Positions 33,540 through 42,506 of a DNA stretch of 64,000 nt are shown one piece after another. Position numbers and translations under genes: made by a program. Under the pieces are notes generated by a model, which made no database searches, was not told the origin of the DNA, and saw only the letters and a list, made by a program, of their open reading frames with translations. Source of the stretch: a candidate division FCPU426 bacterium. Lineage in GTDB: Bacteria; Oederibacteriota; Muellerivitia; Muellerivitales; Muellerivitaceae. The stretch is taken from contig DAIDGV010000003.1 of the NCBI GenBank assembly GCA_027452205.1, positions 265,399 through 329,398 on the forward strand. Direction: 5' to 3'. Within the stretch, counting starts at the first letter, position 1. Every line of letters begins with the position of its first letter.

Positions 33540-33568
33540 AGTATAGGGATTGGGGGCTTTCAAAGCAA
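33540..33568 (-). promoter_or_regulatory. Promoter of aspC
   Basis: TTGCTT (33563-33568) and TATACT (33540-33545) lie 17 bp apart on the minus strand, 47 bp before the aspC ATG and just after the stop of the large surface protein gene. Confidence 0.6.
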
Positions 33569-33582
33569 CTTGCTAGCGAGGG

Positions 33583-36500
33583 TCAATGCATCACCAACAG
33601 CTTCAGGCATTGGCGGCCCACCAGTCCGCCTTCGGCGTCCCGCATCTGAACGACCGCTAAATAAAGACCGTTAGCCATACCCGTGGCGTCCCAGGTCGTG
33701 TCGGGTGAGCCCGAAGTCGAACTGCGCGTGGTCACCAATTGCCCGGCCAGGGTATAGACATTTACCTGGATCGAAGTGACCGTCGCCACCCCATCGGCGC
33801 TGAAACTGGCCGTCATACCATGGGCCTGGTCAAGCACGTTCGGCTCCGCGATCGCCTGGCCCACCGTTCCATAACCCGGCATCACCACGATCTCGCGCAC
33901 GATATCGGTGGTCTGGCCCTGCCCATTGTCCCAGTGGATCTCCACGGTATAAACACCCGGCGTCACCACCGTACCGCCATCGTTGGTGGCGTTCCAAACC
34001 AGGGTTACCGGCGTGCCGGAGGTCTGGATATAGATGGTGGCCACATTGGGCCCGCCCGTTTGGGTCGAGGGCCCGGAAAGGTTGGGCCTGACGGTGTTGG
34101 TGCTCAGGGTCAAGCCCAAGAGGTTCGCGGTGGGGTCGCCGACCACATGATAAAGACTGCGCACCCGTTCCCCGGCGGAGTTATAGATATTGGTCGCCAC
34201 GTTGGACAAGCTGCGGTTGACCACCGCGTTCTGGGACACGCTGGTCACCACGCCCGTGGGACTGGTGTTATCGACCTGGATCCGGTAATTACCGTTGGTG
34301 ACCGGCACCCCCTGGTTATTATCCCCGTCCCAGACGCCGATCATGGTTCCGCCATAGTAGATATTGACGCTGTTTCCAGGCCCATTCAACGAGGTGATCC
34401 GGTTGCTCGGCCCCAGGGTGATCCGGTCGATGGGGACCGAGAAGTTATGGATCGAAATGGTCCGCACGATCTCCCCCGCCTCGTTATAGACATTGATGCT
34501 GATGTTGTAATTCCCCGCCACGGTCGCCGGGGCGCTGGCGTTCAACGTGAACCCGCTGCCCGTCACCTGGGCGTGATTGACCAGCACCGAGTTGGACAAC
34601 ACCGTGGAGGCGACCTGCGCCTGATAGATCAATTGATAGGTCCCTATCGGCAGGGGCGAGGGCATGATCCAGCGCAGGCTATTGTTCGAGGCCGTATAAG
34701 TCCCCGTCACCAGGTTCGACGATGCGAAAGCGACGAAAGTCAGGTCGGATGGCATCAGATCGCTTACTACGAGCCCCACGGAAGGACCACCCGTCACCGT
34801 CACGCCAATGGAATAGCTGATGATATCCCCGCCATGGACCAGTTGATTGCTGACGATCTTACCCATGCTCACCACGCTGCCCGGGGTCGAGCTGGATGTC
34901 GCGGTAGCGGTCGAAGTATTGGTATTGACCATGGTATTCGTGCTGGTCTGCGTCGCGCTGGACGTATGCGTATTGGTCGCGGTGCTGGTATTGGTGACGG
35001 TCCGGGTACTGGTATGCGTATCGGTGACGGTGGCGGTATTGGTCACGGTGGGTGTATCCGTATTGGTGGCGGTATCACGCAGGGTCGCGGTGTTGGTGGC
35101 GGTCGAGGTGGGGGTAAAGGTATTGGTGCTGGTATGGGTGTTCAGGCCCGTCGCGGTATTGGTTTCCGTGTTCGTATTGGTGGGCGTGTTCGGGATGGTC
35201 GCCGTATTGGTCTGGGTGTTCGTATCCGTCGGCGTGTTCGTATTGGTGGCGGTGTCCACCAATGTTTCCGTGTTGGTGTTGGTTGCCGTGTTGGTATTCG
35301 TCACCGTCGGGGTGAAGCTCGGGGTATTGGTATTCGTGCGGGTATTGGTGACCGTATTCGTGTTGGTGATCGTATTGGTATCGGTGGATGTGTTCGTATT
35401 GATGATGGTGGGGGTATTGGTCGGCGTATTGGTGTTGGTGTTCGTGTAGGTGATCGTGACCGTGTTGGTATTGGTATGGGTGTTGGTGACCGTGTTCGTA
35501 TTGGTAGGCGTATTCGTGGGTGTATTCGTGTTTGTTTTGGTGACCGTATTCGTGTTGGTCGGACTGTTCGTGACCGTATTGGTATTCGTGGGTGTATGCG
35601 TATTCGTGGGAGTATTGGTCGAGGTATTGGTGTTCGTGGGCGTCGGCACCGAGGGATTGCAAGAGACCGAGTTCACCAGGGCGTTCAACCAAAGGGTCAC
35701 CTTGTAATCATTGGCGCTCTGGTCCAAAGCGTGCGACATCCAGTATTCCAGGGAAGTCGTTCCGGCGGTGACCACCGTGTTGGGCAAGGTGTAAGTGCTC
35801 ATGTCCGCCCAGGAAGGTCCCCCGCCAACCGCGTCGGTGGTGTCCCCCAGCACCGGCCCCCCAGGCTCGGTCAGGATGATCGACGGCGGATTGGTTCCCG
35901 GCACATCGAAGGTGTCATCCCCCTCCAAAATGGTCACCCCGTCGGTCACGATCTGGTTGCCGCCAAGGCGGGTGAACTTGTCCGTCACCGGATTGGCGGC
36001 GCAGCCGTTGCCGCAAAAGTTCATGTTCACCGGTTCAGGGGCGTCCCCCAGCCACAGGTAAGGCGCCGCGCCGTCCCCCGTTTGCCAGGCGAAAAGACCA
36101 TCCGCGATCTGCACCGACGTGGTCGTTGTCGAAGGCAAGGATTGGTAGACCACGATGATCGAACAGGTCAAAAGACCCCAGGGGTTGGAATTGGCGTTGT
36201 TGGTGATGACATAAGTGCCGTTACCCAAAGCGCTGACCGCCGGGGTGATATTGAACCGTTCGCTGCAAAGATAGTAATAGTTGCCGATGGACAGACTGGT
36301 CGTGTTATAGGCGGTGTTGTACCAATAAACGTCGAAATTGGCGTAACCGATGTTGTTGCCGGTATAACCCACGCCATTGACGTTGTAACCGTTGTAGCAC
36401 TGCCAGGGCGACGCTTCTTCCAATTGCACCGCTTCCAAGTAAGCGGCCACAATGGTCGCCCCCGGCGGGATACCCGCGATCACCACCGAGGAATTTCCCC

Positions 36501-36756
36501 CTCCGCTGTTGGTCGGCAACCAGGACGCCGTGCCCGCCACATAACCATAACCCGTGCCCACATATTGGACATATTGGCTGATCTGCATTTGATTGAGGTT
36601 GGTGGTCGGAACGTTGGAACAATTCGCGGCAAAAGTGGTCTCAACACCGTTTGCGGCCAAGGACTGGACACCCACGAAGAGACAGAGGATTAGGAAGGTT
36701 ATTACTTGAAAAATAACCCCGGAAGACCTGCATTTCTTTATCACAAAAACATTCAC
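33583..36756 (-). CDS. Large secreted surface protein with Thr-Asn repeat linker
   Basis: A 1057-residue protein starting at a GTG with AGGAG upstream. Order: signal peptide (ending near VGVQSLAA, residue 35); an N-terminal globular region (36-365) with several cysteines and many aromatic/Asn residues, loosely like DUF3344; a linker of about 275 residues built from T-N-T-x-T units (370-645); a DUF11-like module (GDIISYSIGVTVTGG, then VSDLMPSDL); then about three FlgD-Ig-like repeats (VWDGDNNQGVPVTNGNYRI; LVWNATNDGGTVVTPGVYTV; TTWDATGMANGLYLAVVQM). The C-terminus resembles type-IX-like sorting tails, although no T9SS gene is in view. It is probably exposed at the surface. Confidence 0.85.
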   Translation of the reverse strand: MNVFVIKKCRSSGVIFQVITFLILCLFVGVQSLAANGVETTFAANCSNVPTTNLNQMQISQYVQYVGTGYGYVAGTASWLPTNSGGGNSSVVIAGIPPGATIVAAYLEAVQLEEASPWQCYNGYNVNGVGYTGNNIGYANFDVYWYNTAYNTTSLSIGNYYYLCSERFNITPAVSALGNGTYVITNNANSNPWGLLTCSIIVVYQSLPSTTTTSVQIADGLFAWQTGDGAAPYLWLGDAPEPVNMNFCGNGCAANPVTDKFTRLGGNQIVTDGVTILEGDDTFDVPGTNPPSIILTEPGGPVLGDTTDAVGGGPSWADMSTYTLPNTVVTAGTTSLEYWMSHALDQSANDYKVTLWLNALVNSVSCNPSVPTPTNTNTSTNTPTNTHTPTNTNTVTNSPTNTNTVTKTNTNTPTNTPTNTNTVTNTHTNTNTVTITYTNTNTNTPTNTPTIINTNTSTDTNTITNTNTVTNTRTNTNTPSFTPTVTNTNTATNTNTETLVDTATNTNTPTDTNTQTNTATIPNTPTNTNTETNTATGLNTHTSTNTFTPTSTATNTATLRDTATNTDTPTVTNTATVTDTHTSTRTVTNTSTATNTHTSSATQTSTNTMVNTNTSTATATSSSTPGSVVSMGKIVSNQLVHGGDIISYSIGVTVTGGPSVGLVVSDLMPSDLTFVAFASSNLVTGTYTASNNSLRWIMPSPLPIGTYQLIYQAQVASTVLSNSVLVNHAQVTGSGFTLNASAPATVAGNYNISINVYNEAGEIVRTISIHNFSVPIDRITLGPSNRITSLNGPGNSVNIYYGGTMIGVWDGDNNQGVPVTNGNYRIQVDNTSPTGVVTSVSQNAVVNRSLSNVATNIYNSAGERVRSLYHVVGDPTANLLGLTLSTNTVRPNLSGPSTQTGGPNVATIYIQTSGTPVTLVWNATNDGGTVVTPGVYTVEIHWDNGQGQTTDIVREIVVMPGYGTVGQAIAEPNVLDQAHGMTASFSADGVATVTSIQVNVYTLAGQLVTTRSSTSGSPDTTWDATGMANGLYLAVVQMRDAEGGLVGRQCLKLLVMH
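34890..35650. repeat. Low-complexity DNA repeat encoding the Thr-Asn linker
   Basis: About 760 bp of imperfect 6- and 12-bp units (GTATTG/GTGTTC/GGTGTT variants on the plus strand) encode T-N-T, T-P-T-N and T-D-T units on the minus strand. It is in frame throughout and highly biased. It also creates long meaningless open frames on the opposite strand. Confidence 0.9.
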
Positions 36757-37072
36757 TTCTAACTCCTGCGGAAGTCATTCAGCGGAGCGTTGTTCGACAA
36801 GGCGTTGTGATAAATTGTTTAAATCGTTTTTAGTAAGAGGCAAAAATCTTCAAAAAGACCCTTGCCCCAAGTAGGCGCGGACTCTTTCACTTGGTTTTGA
36901 TCAATTATAAAGCTGTTTCTTCGGAGTAAGGACAACTTGTTTTCAGGGCCAGGTTCCTATTAGAAGATCATCCCTTAATTGACCTAAAAAAATGGTTTTT
37001 CATGAAAAAAGCCAAACAATAGACCCTGACAAATTTCAGTCAATCGGAAACCGTTTTACAGGAATCCACAGG
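36757..37072. other. 316-bp intergenic region upstream of the surface protein
   Basis: No gene seen. A short palindrome near 36991-37012 (minus GGCTTTTTTCATGAAAAACC followed by ATTTTTTT) could be a weak terminator for the gene at 37073. The rest should hold the promoter of the surface protein, but no convincing -35/-10 pair stands out. Confidence 0.4.
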
Positions 37073-37459
37073 CTATTCCGGGTGATTTGAATTTTTAAGC
37101 AGGCCATTCCACCATTTTTGATACTGCGATTGGATCTCTTGGGGTCCTTTAGGCCAGTGTTTCATTTGTTCCATACTTCCGAATTTCTGACCGGTGAGTT
37201 CATAAAGATCCGTATAAGCAAAAGAGCGGAGATAAGTGTCATCACTCGTCAAGCAACGAATGAGGTTGCTCATCATTTCGAGTTTCTTTGGCCAAGGAAG
37301 GGTAATGAAACTCTCCCGTTTCATTTGAACATCGGCAGGGAAAATCTTCATCGCTGACCCAAAATTGTCCGTTGTAGGCTTATCAAAATAAATCGCGTAA
37401 ACAAACCCTGAACCCGCGATCAAAAGGAAGAGAAGTGGAACAAGAAGGATGTCTTTCAA
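37073..37459 (-). CDS. Small membrane-anchored or secreted hypothetical protein
   Basis: A 128-residue protein with an N-terminal hydrophobic helix (ILLVPLLFLLIAGSGFVYAIYF) serving as signal anchor, then a soluble helical part with LTSDDTYLRSFAYTDLYELT and a Trp-rich end (QKWWNGLLKNSNHPE). No family recognised. It follows the aminotransferase gene by 19 bp on the same strand and is probably the last gene of that transcript. Confidence 0.65.
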   Translation of the reverse strand: MKDILLVPLLFLLIAGSGFVYAIYFDKPTTDNFGSAMKIFPADVQMKRESFITLPWPKKLEMMSNLIRCLTSDDTYLRSFAYTDLYELTGQKFGSMEQMKHWPKGPQEIQSQYQKWWNGLLKNSNHPE

Positions 37460-37478
37460 TTCCCTACCCCGCGAGTGA

Positions 37479-38657
37479 TTAAAAGAGCTTCTTCATGCTG
37501 CTTAGGGCTTGGCGGATACGGAACTTGTTCTCTACCAGGGCCATGCGCACATAACCCTCACCCAATTTGCCAAAGCCGGACCCCGGCGACATGGCGACAC
37601 CCGCTTTTTTGAGCATCATCATGGCAAAGTCCATCGACTTGAGTTTCTTGAATTTGTTCGGGATCTTGGCCCACAGATACATCGCCGCGCGGGGCTTGTC
37701 CACCGGCCAGCCCATGGCGTTCATGCCGTCCGCCATGATGTTGCGGCGTTCTTCGTAAACAGCGGCGAGCTTTCGCAAATTCTCTTCGGGGCTGTCCAAA
37801 GCCGTAATGGCCGCCACTTGGATGGGCGTAAAGATACCGTAATCCATATAGCTCTTGATCTTCGCCAAAGAACCAATGACATTGGGATTCCCCGCCGCGA
37901 ATCCGATACGCCAGCCCGCCATGTTGTAGGACTTGGACATCGTGAATACTTCCACGCCGATATCCTTCGCGCCCTTGGTCGCCAAGAAGCTGGGCGACTT
38001 GTAACCGTCAAATACGATATCCGCGTAAGCCAAATCGTGAACCACCATGACCTGGCGTTTCTTCGCCCAAGACACGACCTCTTTAAAGAACTCCGCTTCC
38101 ACTGAAATGGTCGTTGGGTTATGTGGGAAATTGATGATGAGGACCTTGGGTTTCGGACGGGCCTTGATGTAGGCCTTGTCCACATATTTTAAAAAGGCTT
38201 CAGGCCCCTCCAAAATAGGGATTGGGATCAATTTCCCGCCCGCGATGATGACGCTGTAATGGTGGATCGGATAGGTCGGGTCCGGCACTAAAACTTGGTC
38301 ACCCCGGTTCAAGACCGCCAAGGCCAAGTGGGCCAAGCCTTCTTTAGAACCGATGACGGAGACCGCCTCGGTCTTAGGGTCGATCGCCACGCCGTACTTG
38401 CGTTCGTACCAACGGGAAACCGCCTTCAGGAAAGCCGGAATACCCTTGGAAGTGGAATAACGGTGGGACTTTTTGTCCTGCACCACCTCAATGAGCTTGT
38501 CCACAATAGGCTGCGGGGTCGGGGTATCCGGGTTGCCCATGGTGAAATCGATCACGTCAATGCCCTTATGCCGGGCAGCCAGCTTTTCAGCGTTCAAACG
38601 GGCAAAAAGATAGGGCGGAAATTTTTTAATGAGGTTCGCGGCGGTTTGGATCGGCAT
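37479..38657 (-). CDS. AlaC/YfdZ-like class I aminotransferase
   Basis: A 392-residue PLP aminotransferase: IDFTMGNPDTPTPQPIVDKL, HRYSTSKGIPAFLKAV, the PLP lysine in FTMSKSYNMAGWRIGFAAGN, and GEGYVRMALVENKFRIRQA. This pattern is typical of the AlaC (glutamate-pyruvate transaminase) and LL-diaminopimelate aminotransferase-like group; AlaC fits best by the N-terminal FPPYLFARLNA motif. It would make alanine from pyruvate and glutamate. It sits between a PfkB kinase gene and a small protein gene on one strand. Confidence 0.82.
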   Translation of the reverse strand: MPIQTAANLIKKFPPYLFARLNAEKLAARHKGIDVIDFTMGNPDTPTPQPIVDKLIEVVQDKKSHRYSTSKGIPAFLKAVSRWYERKYGVAIDPKTEAVSVIGSKEGLAHLALAVLNRGDQVLVPDPTYPIHHYSVIIAGGKLIPIPILEGPEAFLKYVDKAYIKARPKPKVLIINFPHNPTTISVEAEFFKEVVSWAKKRQVMVVHDLAYADIVFDGYKSPSFLATKGAKDIGVEVFTMSKSYNMAGWRIGFAAGNPNVIGSLAKIKSYMDYGIFTPIQVAAITALDSPEENLRKLAAVYEERRNIMADGMNAMGWPVDKPRAAMYLWAKIPNKFKKLKSMDFAMMMLKKAGVAMSPGSGFGKLGEGYVRMALVENKFRIRQALSSMKKLF

Positions 38658-38700
38658 TTTTTGTCTCCTACATTTTGTACAGGTGAAACCCCTTACGGGG

Positions 38701-39618
38701 TTATAGGTTCACTTTGGGGATCGAGGCGAATTTGTGATACTCGGCGGCGCGTTTGCGCAAACTAGCTCGAGTCAATGCCGCGATGCTCTTCGTGCCAAAA
38801 CCCTGCACCGTATAGGAAGCCACTAAGTTACCGGCGATAACAGCCTTTTTCAGAACGTCCGGGGTGATCTTGTTCTGCTTGGCCAAATAGCCGATGAAAG
38901 CGCCCGCGAAGGTATCCCCCGCGCCCGTCGGATCGACCACATAATCCAAGGGAACCGCCGGCGACAAGAAGGTATAGCCTTGGCCGAACAACATGGCGCC
39001 GTGCTCCCCTTTCTTGACGATGACCGTCTTGGGACCCAGCTTTTGCAAAGCCCGGGCGCCCTTGAGCAAATGCATTTCGCCCGTCAACAAACGGGTCTCT
39101 TGGTCGTTCACCACGACCAGGTCGGTCTTCTTCAACACTTTCAACAAGGCTTTCTTGGTGATATTGATCCAAAGGTCCCGGGTATCCAAGACCACGTATT
39201 TAGGCTTGGTCATTTGGTTGAGCACATTTAGTTGCAGTTCGGGGTGGATGGCCGCCAAGAACACATAAGGCACTGTCCGGGCCTTGCCTGTGATATGCGG
39301 ATTAAAGGTCTCAAAAACGCCCAGGTCGATCTTCACCGTGTGGGCCAGGGCCATGTCATCCTCGTAATAGCCCTTCCAATAGAAGGTCTTCCCCTTCTCC
39401 CGGGTCACCAGGTCGGTGTTGATCTTGTGGCGGCGAAGCATCTGAAGTTCGGTCTCTTTGAAATCATCGCCCACCGGGCCCATCATCCGCACCGGCGTGA
39501 ATAACGAAGCCGCCAAGCTGGAATAGGTCGCCGCACCGCCCAGGGTCTTTGCGACCGATCCATAGGGGGTCTTCAGGCTGTCATAGGCGATGGAACCAAC
39601 GATCAGAACTTCGCTCAT
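38701..39618 (-). CDS. PfkB-family carbohydrate or nucleoside kinase
   Basis: A 305-residue ribokinase-like enzyme. The N-terminus VLIVGSIAYDSLKTPYG and LGGAATYSSLAASLF form the substrate side, and DPTGAGDTFAGAFIGYLAK is the PfkB signature 2 with the catalytic aspartate. The group with this N-terminus is often annotated as sugar kinase of the ribokinase family and the substrate is unclear (ribose, adenosine or inosine are possibilities). It is 43 bp upstream of the alaC-like gene. Confidence 0.85.
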   Translation of the reverse strand: MSEVLIVGSIAYDSLKTPYGSVAKTLGGAATYSSLAASLFTPVRMMGPVGDDFKETELQMLRRHKINTDLVTREKGKTFYWKGYYEDDMALAHTVKIDLGVFETFNPHITGKARTVPYVFLAAIHPELQLNVLNQMTKPKYVVLDTRDLWINITKKALLKVLKKTDLVVVNDQETRLLTGEMHLLKGARALQKLGPKTVIVKKGEHGAMLFGQGYTFLSPAVPLDYVVDPTGAGDTFAGAFIGYLAKQNKITPDVLKKAVIAGNLVASYTVQGFGTKSIAALTRASLRKRAAEYHKFASIPKVNL

Positions 39619-39643
39619 TTCTCTTTACCTTTCGTGCTGGAAC

Positions 39644-40090
39644 TCAGGCTTCGGACGGGGGAAACAGCACATAACCCCGAACCGAGCAAAAAACGATGAA
39701 AAGCAGAACGGCCAAAAGCAGGTCCCCGGTCAAACGCAGCACCAAGGGATTATCCTCGTGTTTATTGCACTTCACCCGCCAGCCATGGGCGGTCTCGCCG
39801 ACAAAGTAATAATGCAGGTTATGGTCATAGGTCAGGGGTTGTAGGAAGCCCGCTTTGACCAGGGCATCCTCATTGATCTCGTCATAAATGACTTGGTCCG
39901 GATGGGCTTGGTCCCATAGATCGACGGCCTTTTGCAAGGTCACCACCCGGGCGTAACAATCCAGCTCTTCTTTGGGGATAAGAACTTGGCGCAAGAAATA
40001 GACCGCCACCGCCGCGACCACGAAGCAGGCAAGGAAAATGACGGAGCCGCTTTTCCACGTGAGGGGAATGGTTTTTCGTTGGGATTCCAT
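39644..40090 (-). CDS. Hypothetical protein with two transmembrane segments
   Basis: A 148-residue protein with an N-terminal helix (GSVIFLACFVVAAVAVYFL), a soluble middle (EELDCYARVVTLQKAVDLWD, then YYFVGETAHGWRVKCNKHE) and a C-terminal helix (LTGDLLLAVLLFIVFCSVRG). The middle resembles type-II-secretion pseudopilin-like globular parts, such as those with a prepilin helix followed by LQKAVDLW, but lacks a clear prepilin cleavage site. The ATG has TAGGAG upstream. It is the first gene before the PfkB gene. Confidence 0.62.
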   Translation of the reverse strand: MESQRKTIPLTWKSGSVIFLACFVVAAVAVYFLRQVLIPKEELDCYARVVTLQKAVDLWDQAHPDQVIYDEINEDALVKAGFLQPLTYDHNLHYYFVGETAHGWRVKCNKHEDNPLVLRLTGDLLLAVLLFIVFCSVRGYVLFPPSEA

Positions 40091-40306
40091 GAAATTTCGC
40101 TCCTAATGGGCACCAGAGTGGACCGAGTATAGCAAAAAGAGCGTTTTAAATGGTTTTTTGAGGGAAAAAGTATGCGTTAGAATCTTGGCCTATTAGCTCT
40201 ACGAATATGCCAAAAACCCTGAAAAGAAAAACAAATTACCTATTACAGCACATGGCAAAGTTTGAAGGTTATCCGGATAACTTCCCCGCTCAGATGATTT
40301 TGGGGC

Positions 40307-41431
40307 TTAACTCAATCGCTTTCGGATCCAAAAATTCATAGGCATCTCAAATAACTTGAACGATCCATAGGCAACCAAGGTGGTCACAACTACAAAAATA
40401 AGAAAGCTGACCCAAACGCTTTGAAGTCTCAAAATATTCCAAGCAAAATATAGAACAAGGGGATGCAAAAGATACATTCCGTAGCTCAACCGTCCTGGCA
40501 GGGCCAGCAATTTTAGATACTTTGTTTCGAACCAGCGCTCCGACATGGCCCCCAGTAAAAACATGAAGGCTCCTACGCCCAGCAAAAAACGGCCGAACCA
40601 ATAGGACCATAGCTCCGGCCGGGGCGCGATATGGAAATAGATAAAAACTCCCAACAAAAGACCCGAACAACATAGAAAAAAACAAAAACCAGGACAACTT
40701 TTTATTACGCCACTCCATTTATTCCAAACCACAAAAAGCAAACAACCTAAAGCGATCATGTCGAAGTTTTGGAACGAATTATAGGACAGCATCTCGGGAT
40801 ACAAAAAGATATTGATCCCCCTTGTCACCAAACCAAAGACGATGAAAAAGAATAAAAATCCGATCAAAGCCGTTTCCTTTTTAATGCCTTTCAAAAGCAG
40901 CGGGTAGAACAAATAGAATTGTTCCTCGATCGAAAGCGACCAAAGGAGGTCCCATTGAAGGCCTTGGTAGGGATGCTTCGCGCAAAAGAGGGTGATATAC
41001 CAATTAAAACTGAACGTCGCAATGGACAACCAATGGGCCGGTCCCAATTTCGCGTCGGGAGACTTGAGACATTCTTGGTAAGCCGATGTTGGCGGCGCGT
41101 ACTGGATCAAAACAGCCCCCACCAAACAAACCAGCGTTAAAAGCGGTATCAACCGGCCGATCCGGCGGGCGTAAAAAAACCTGAAATCGGGATCCCAAAG
41201 ACCCTCAGGCTGTGAGGCGATCAACCGGGTGATCAAAAAACCGGATATTAAAAAGAAAACCGAAACGCCCAAATGACCGTTATTCGCGATCCTGTTCCAA
41301 AGACCGGCAGCCTCCGGGGTCAAGGTTTGTAACGGATAAATAAAAGTAAAATGATGCGCCATCACGGCAAGGATGGAAAAGCTTCGAACCAGATCGATCA
41401 CTTGAATGGTCGCGGCGCTTTGGGGTCTCAA
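40307..41431 (-). CDS. Acyltransferase family 3 (OafA/YrhL-type) membrane protein
   Basis: A 374-residue polytopic protein with about ten hydrophobic segments. Signature motifs: IDLVRSFSILAVMAHHF near residue 12, HLGVSVFFLISGFLITRLIA near 53, FYARRIGRLIPL near 85 and LWSLSIEEQFYLFYPLLL near 165. These enzymes transfer acetyl or other acyl groups to surface sugars. It follows the SGNH-like gene by 10 bp in a surface-polymer modification region. Acceptor unknown. Confidence 0.9.
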   Translation of the reverse strand: MRPQSAATIQVIDLVRSFSILAVMAHHFTFIYPLQTLTPEAAGLWNRIANNGHLGVSVFFLISGFLITRLIASQPEGLWDPDFRFFYARRIGRLIPLLTLVCLVGAVLIQYAPPTSAYQECLKSPDAKLGPAHWLSIATFSFNWYITLFCAKHPYQGLQWDLLWSLSIEEQFYLFYPLLLKGIKKETALIGFLFFFIVFGLVTRGINIFLYPEMLSYNSFQNFDMIALGCLLFVVWNKWSGVIKSCPGFCFFLCCSGLLLGVFIYFHIAPRPELWSYWFGRFLLGVGAFMFLLGAMSERWFETKYLKLLALPGRLSYGMYLLHPLVLYFAWNILRLQSVWVSFLIFVVVTTLVAYGSFKLFEMPMNFWIRKRLS

Positions 41432-41441
41432 AAAACCTCGA

Positions 41442-42506
41442 TCACCTTTTCTTTTTCAATAAAGCTTGGACTTCGGGCCTTTTTAAGAACTGGTCAAAGA
41501 ACAATTGACTGAATTTCATCCCGCTTTTTTCATCCAAATGTCGGCCATCCAAAGTGAACATCCCGTCCGGATCCACCTCGATCAACGGCAAACCCAATGC
41601 CCGAGCGGTCAGGTCCACGCGCGTATAATGCCCTTCCGCCAATGAGATCATGATCCTTTTTTCAGGGTCTTTCACCCATTTATCCAAATGATTCAATTCA
41701 TCCGTGCTATAGGGCACACTGGTCAAGATGATCTGGATGCCCCTCTCCCGCATATCCTTAACGAACTGAAGAGCGTTGTTCAGTTCATAAGGTTCCAGTA
41801 ATTCCTCCCCAACGGCATGACGCGCGACCGGCACCAAATTCTGCTCAAAGTTCTCGACGTCTAAGCATCCCGTTTTGACCGAACGATACATCACCACCGG
41901 CACGCTGCCGTATATTTTGCCCAATCCGAACCGGGGGAAAATTCGGTGCAATATCGGTTTTAAAAACCAGGTCATTTCGCTTTCCTTCACTTTAAGGAAC
42001 GCCCGAAGATAGCCTAATTGGACGGTCTCATCACGGTAACCCGAATCGATATTCCCAAAAAAATGATTTTCATCGATGATAATGATCGAGGGCGAGAGAT
42101 GATAATGATCTATTAAATACTCATCCATGGCCCAATCCGGCCCTAAACACAAACCTAAAAAAGCGATGCCCGTTTTATTCGCGGCCTTATGGACCGCTTT
42201 ATTACGAAAAGCGAAAAAAGGATGGGAACTACCCAGGATCAACACATCGGCCTTTTTGGCCCTTTTCATCAACTCGCCGATATCGTAGTACATTGAATAA
42301 AGGTCGTAAGCCTCATCGCTAAAAGCTTCCATGACCATGTAGGGATCATCAGTGCAAGGCGTCGGCATTTTCCCATTCCAAGCTTCACCTGAGAAACGAC
42401 TCGTTCCCAACAGGCCGGCCACGATACAAATCAAAAGGGTCAACCCAAAAGCCAGCATGGCTTTCCCAAGGGGCCTCGGATCAGAATTGGAAATAAAGGA
42501 ACGCAT
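41442..42506 (-). CDS. SGNH/DltD-like protein paired with MBOAT (copy 1)
   Basis: A 354-residue protein with one N-terminal membrane helix (LAFGLTLLICIVAGLLG). It carries ADVLILGSSHPFFAFRN near residue 95 (SGNH block I serine position) and DGRHLDEKSGMKFS near the end (the Asp/His block). Such proteins partner MBOAT acyltransferases in wall or exopolysaccharide acylation. A longer start at 42518 exists. I chose 42506 because the overlap with the MBOAT gene is then 26 nt, exactly as in copy 2, and the N-termini align (SFIS). Confidence 0.75.
   Translation of the reverse strand: MRSFISNSDPRPLGKAMLAFGLTLLICIVAGLLGTSRFSGEAWNGKMPTPCTDDPYMVMEAFSDEAYDLYSMYYDIGELMKRAKKADVLILGSSHPFFAFRNKAVHKAANKTGIAFLGLCLGPDWAMDEYLIDHYHLSPSIIIIDENHFFGNIDSGYRDETVQLGYLRAFLKVKESEMTWFLKPILHRIFPRFGLGKIYGSVPVVMYRSVKTGCLDVENFEQNLVPVARHAVGEELLEPYELNNALQFVKDMRERGIQIILTSVPYSTDELNHLDKWVKDPEKRIMISLAEGHYTRVDLTARALGLPLIEVDPDGMFTLDGRHLDEKSGMKFSQLFFDQFLKRPEVQALLKKKR

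Noticed and set aside
34890-35650. Possible CRISPR array
   Set aside because: Units are 6-12 bp, imperfect, contiguous and in frame within a coding sequence. There are no spacers and no cas genes.
33739-36693. A 984-codon open frame on the plus strand
   Set aside because: It is antisense to the 1057-residue surface protein and exists because the repeat DNA lacks stops in several frames. Its translation is Arg/Gly/Val-rich nonsense without domain features or a good start.
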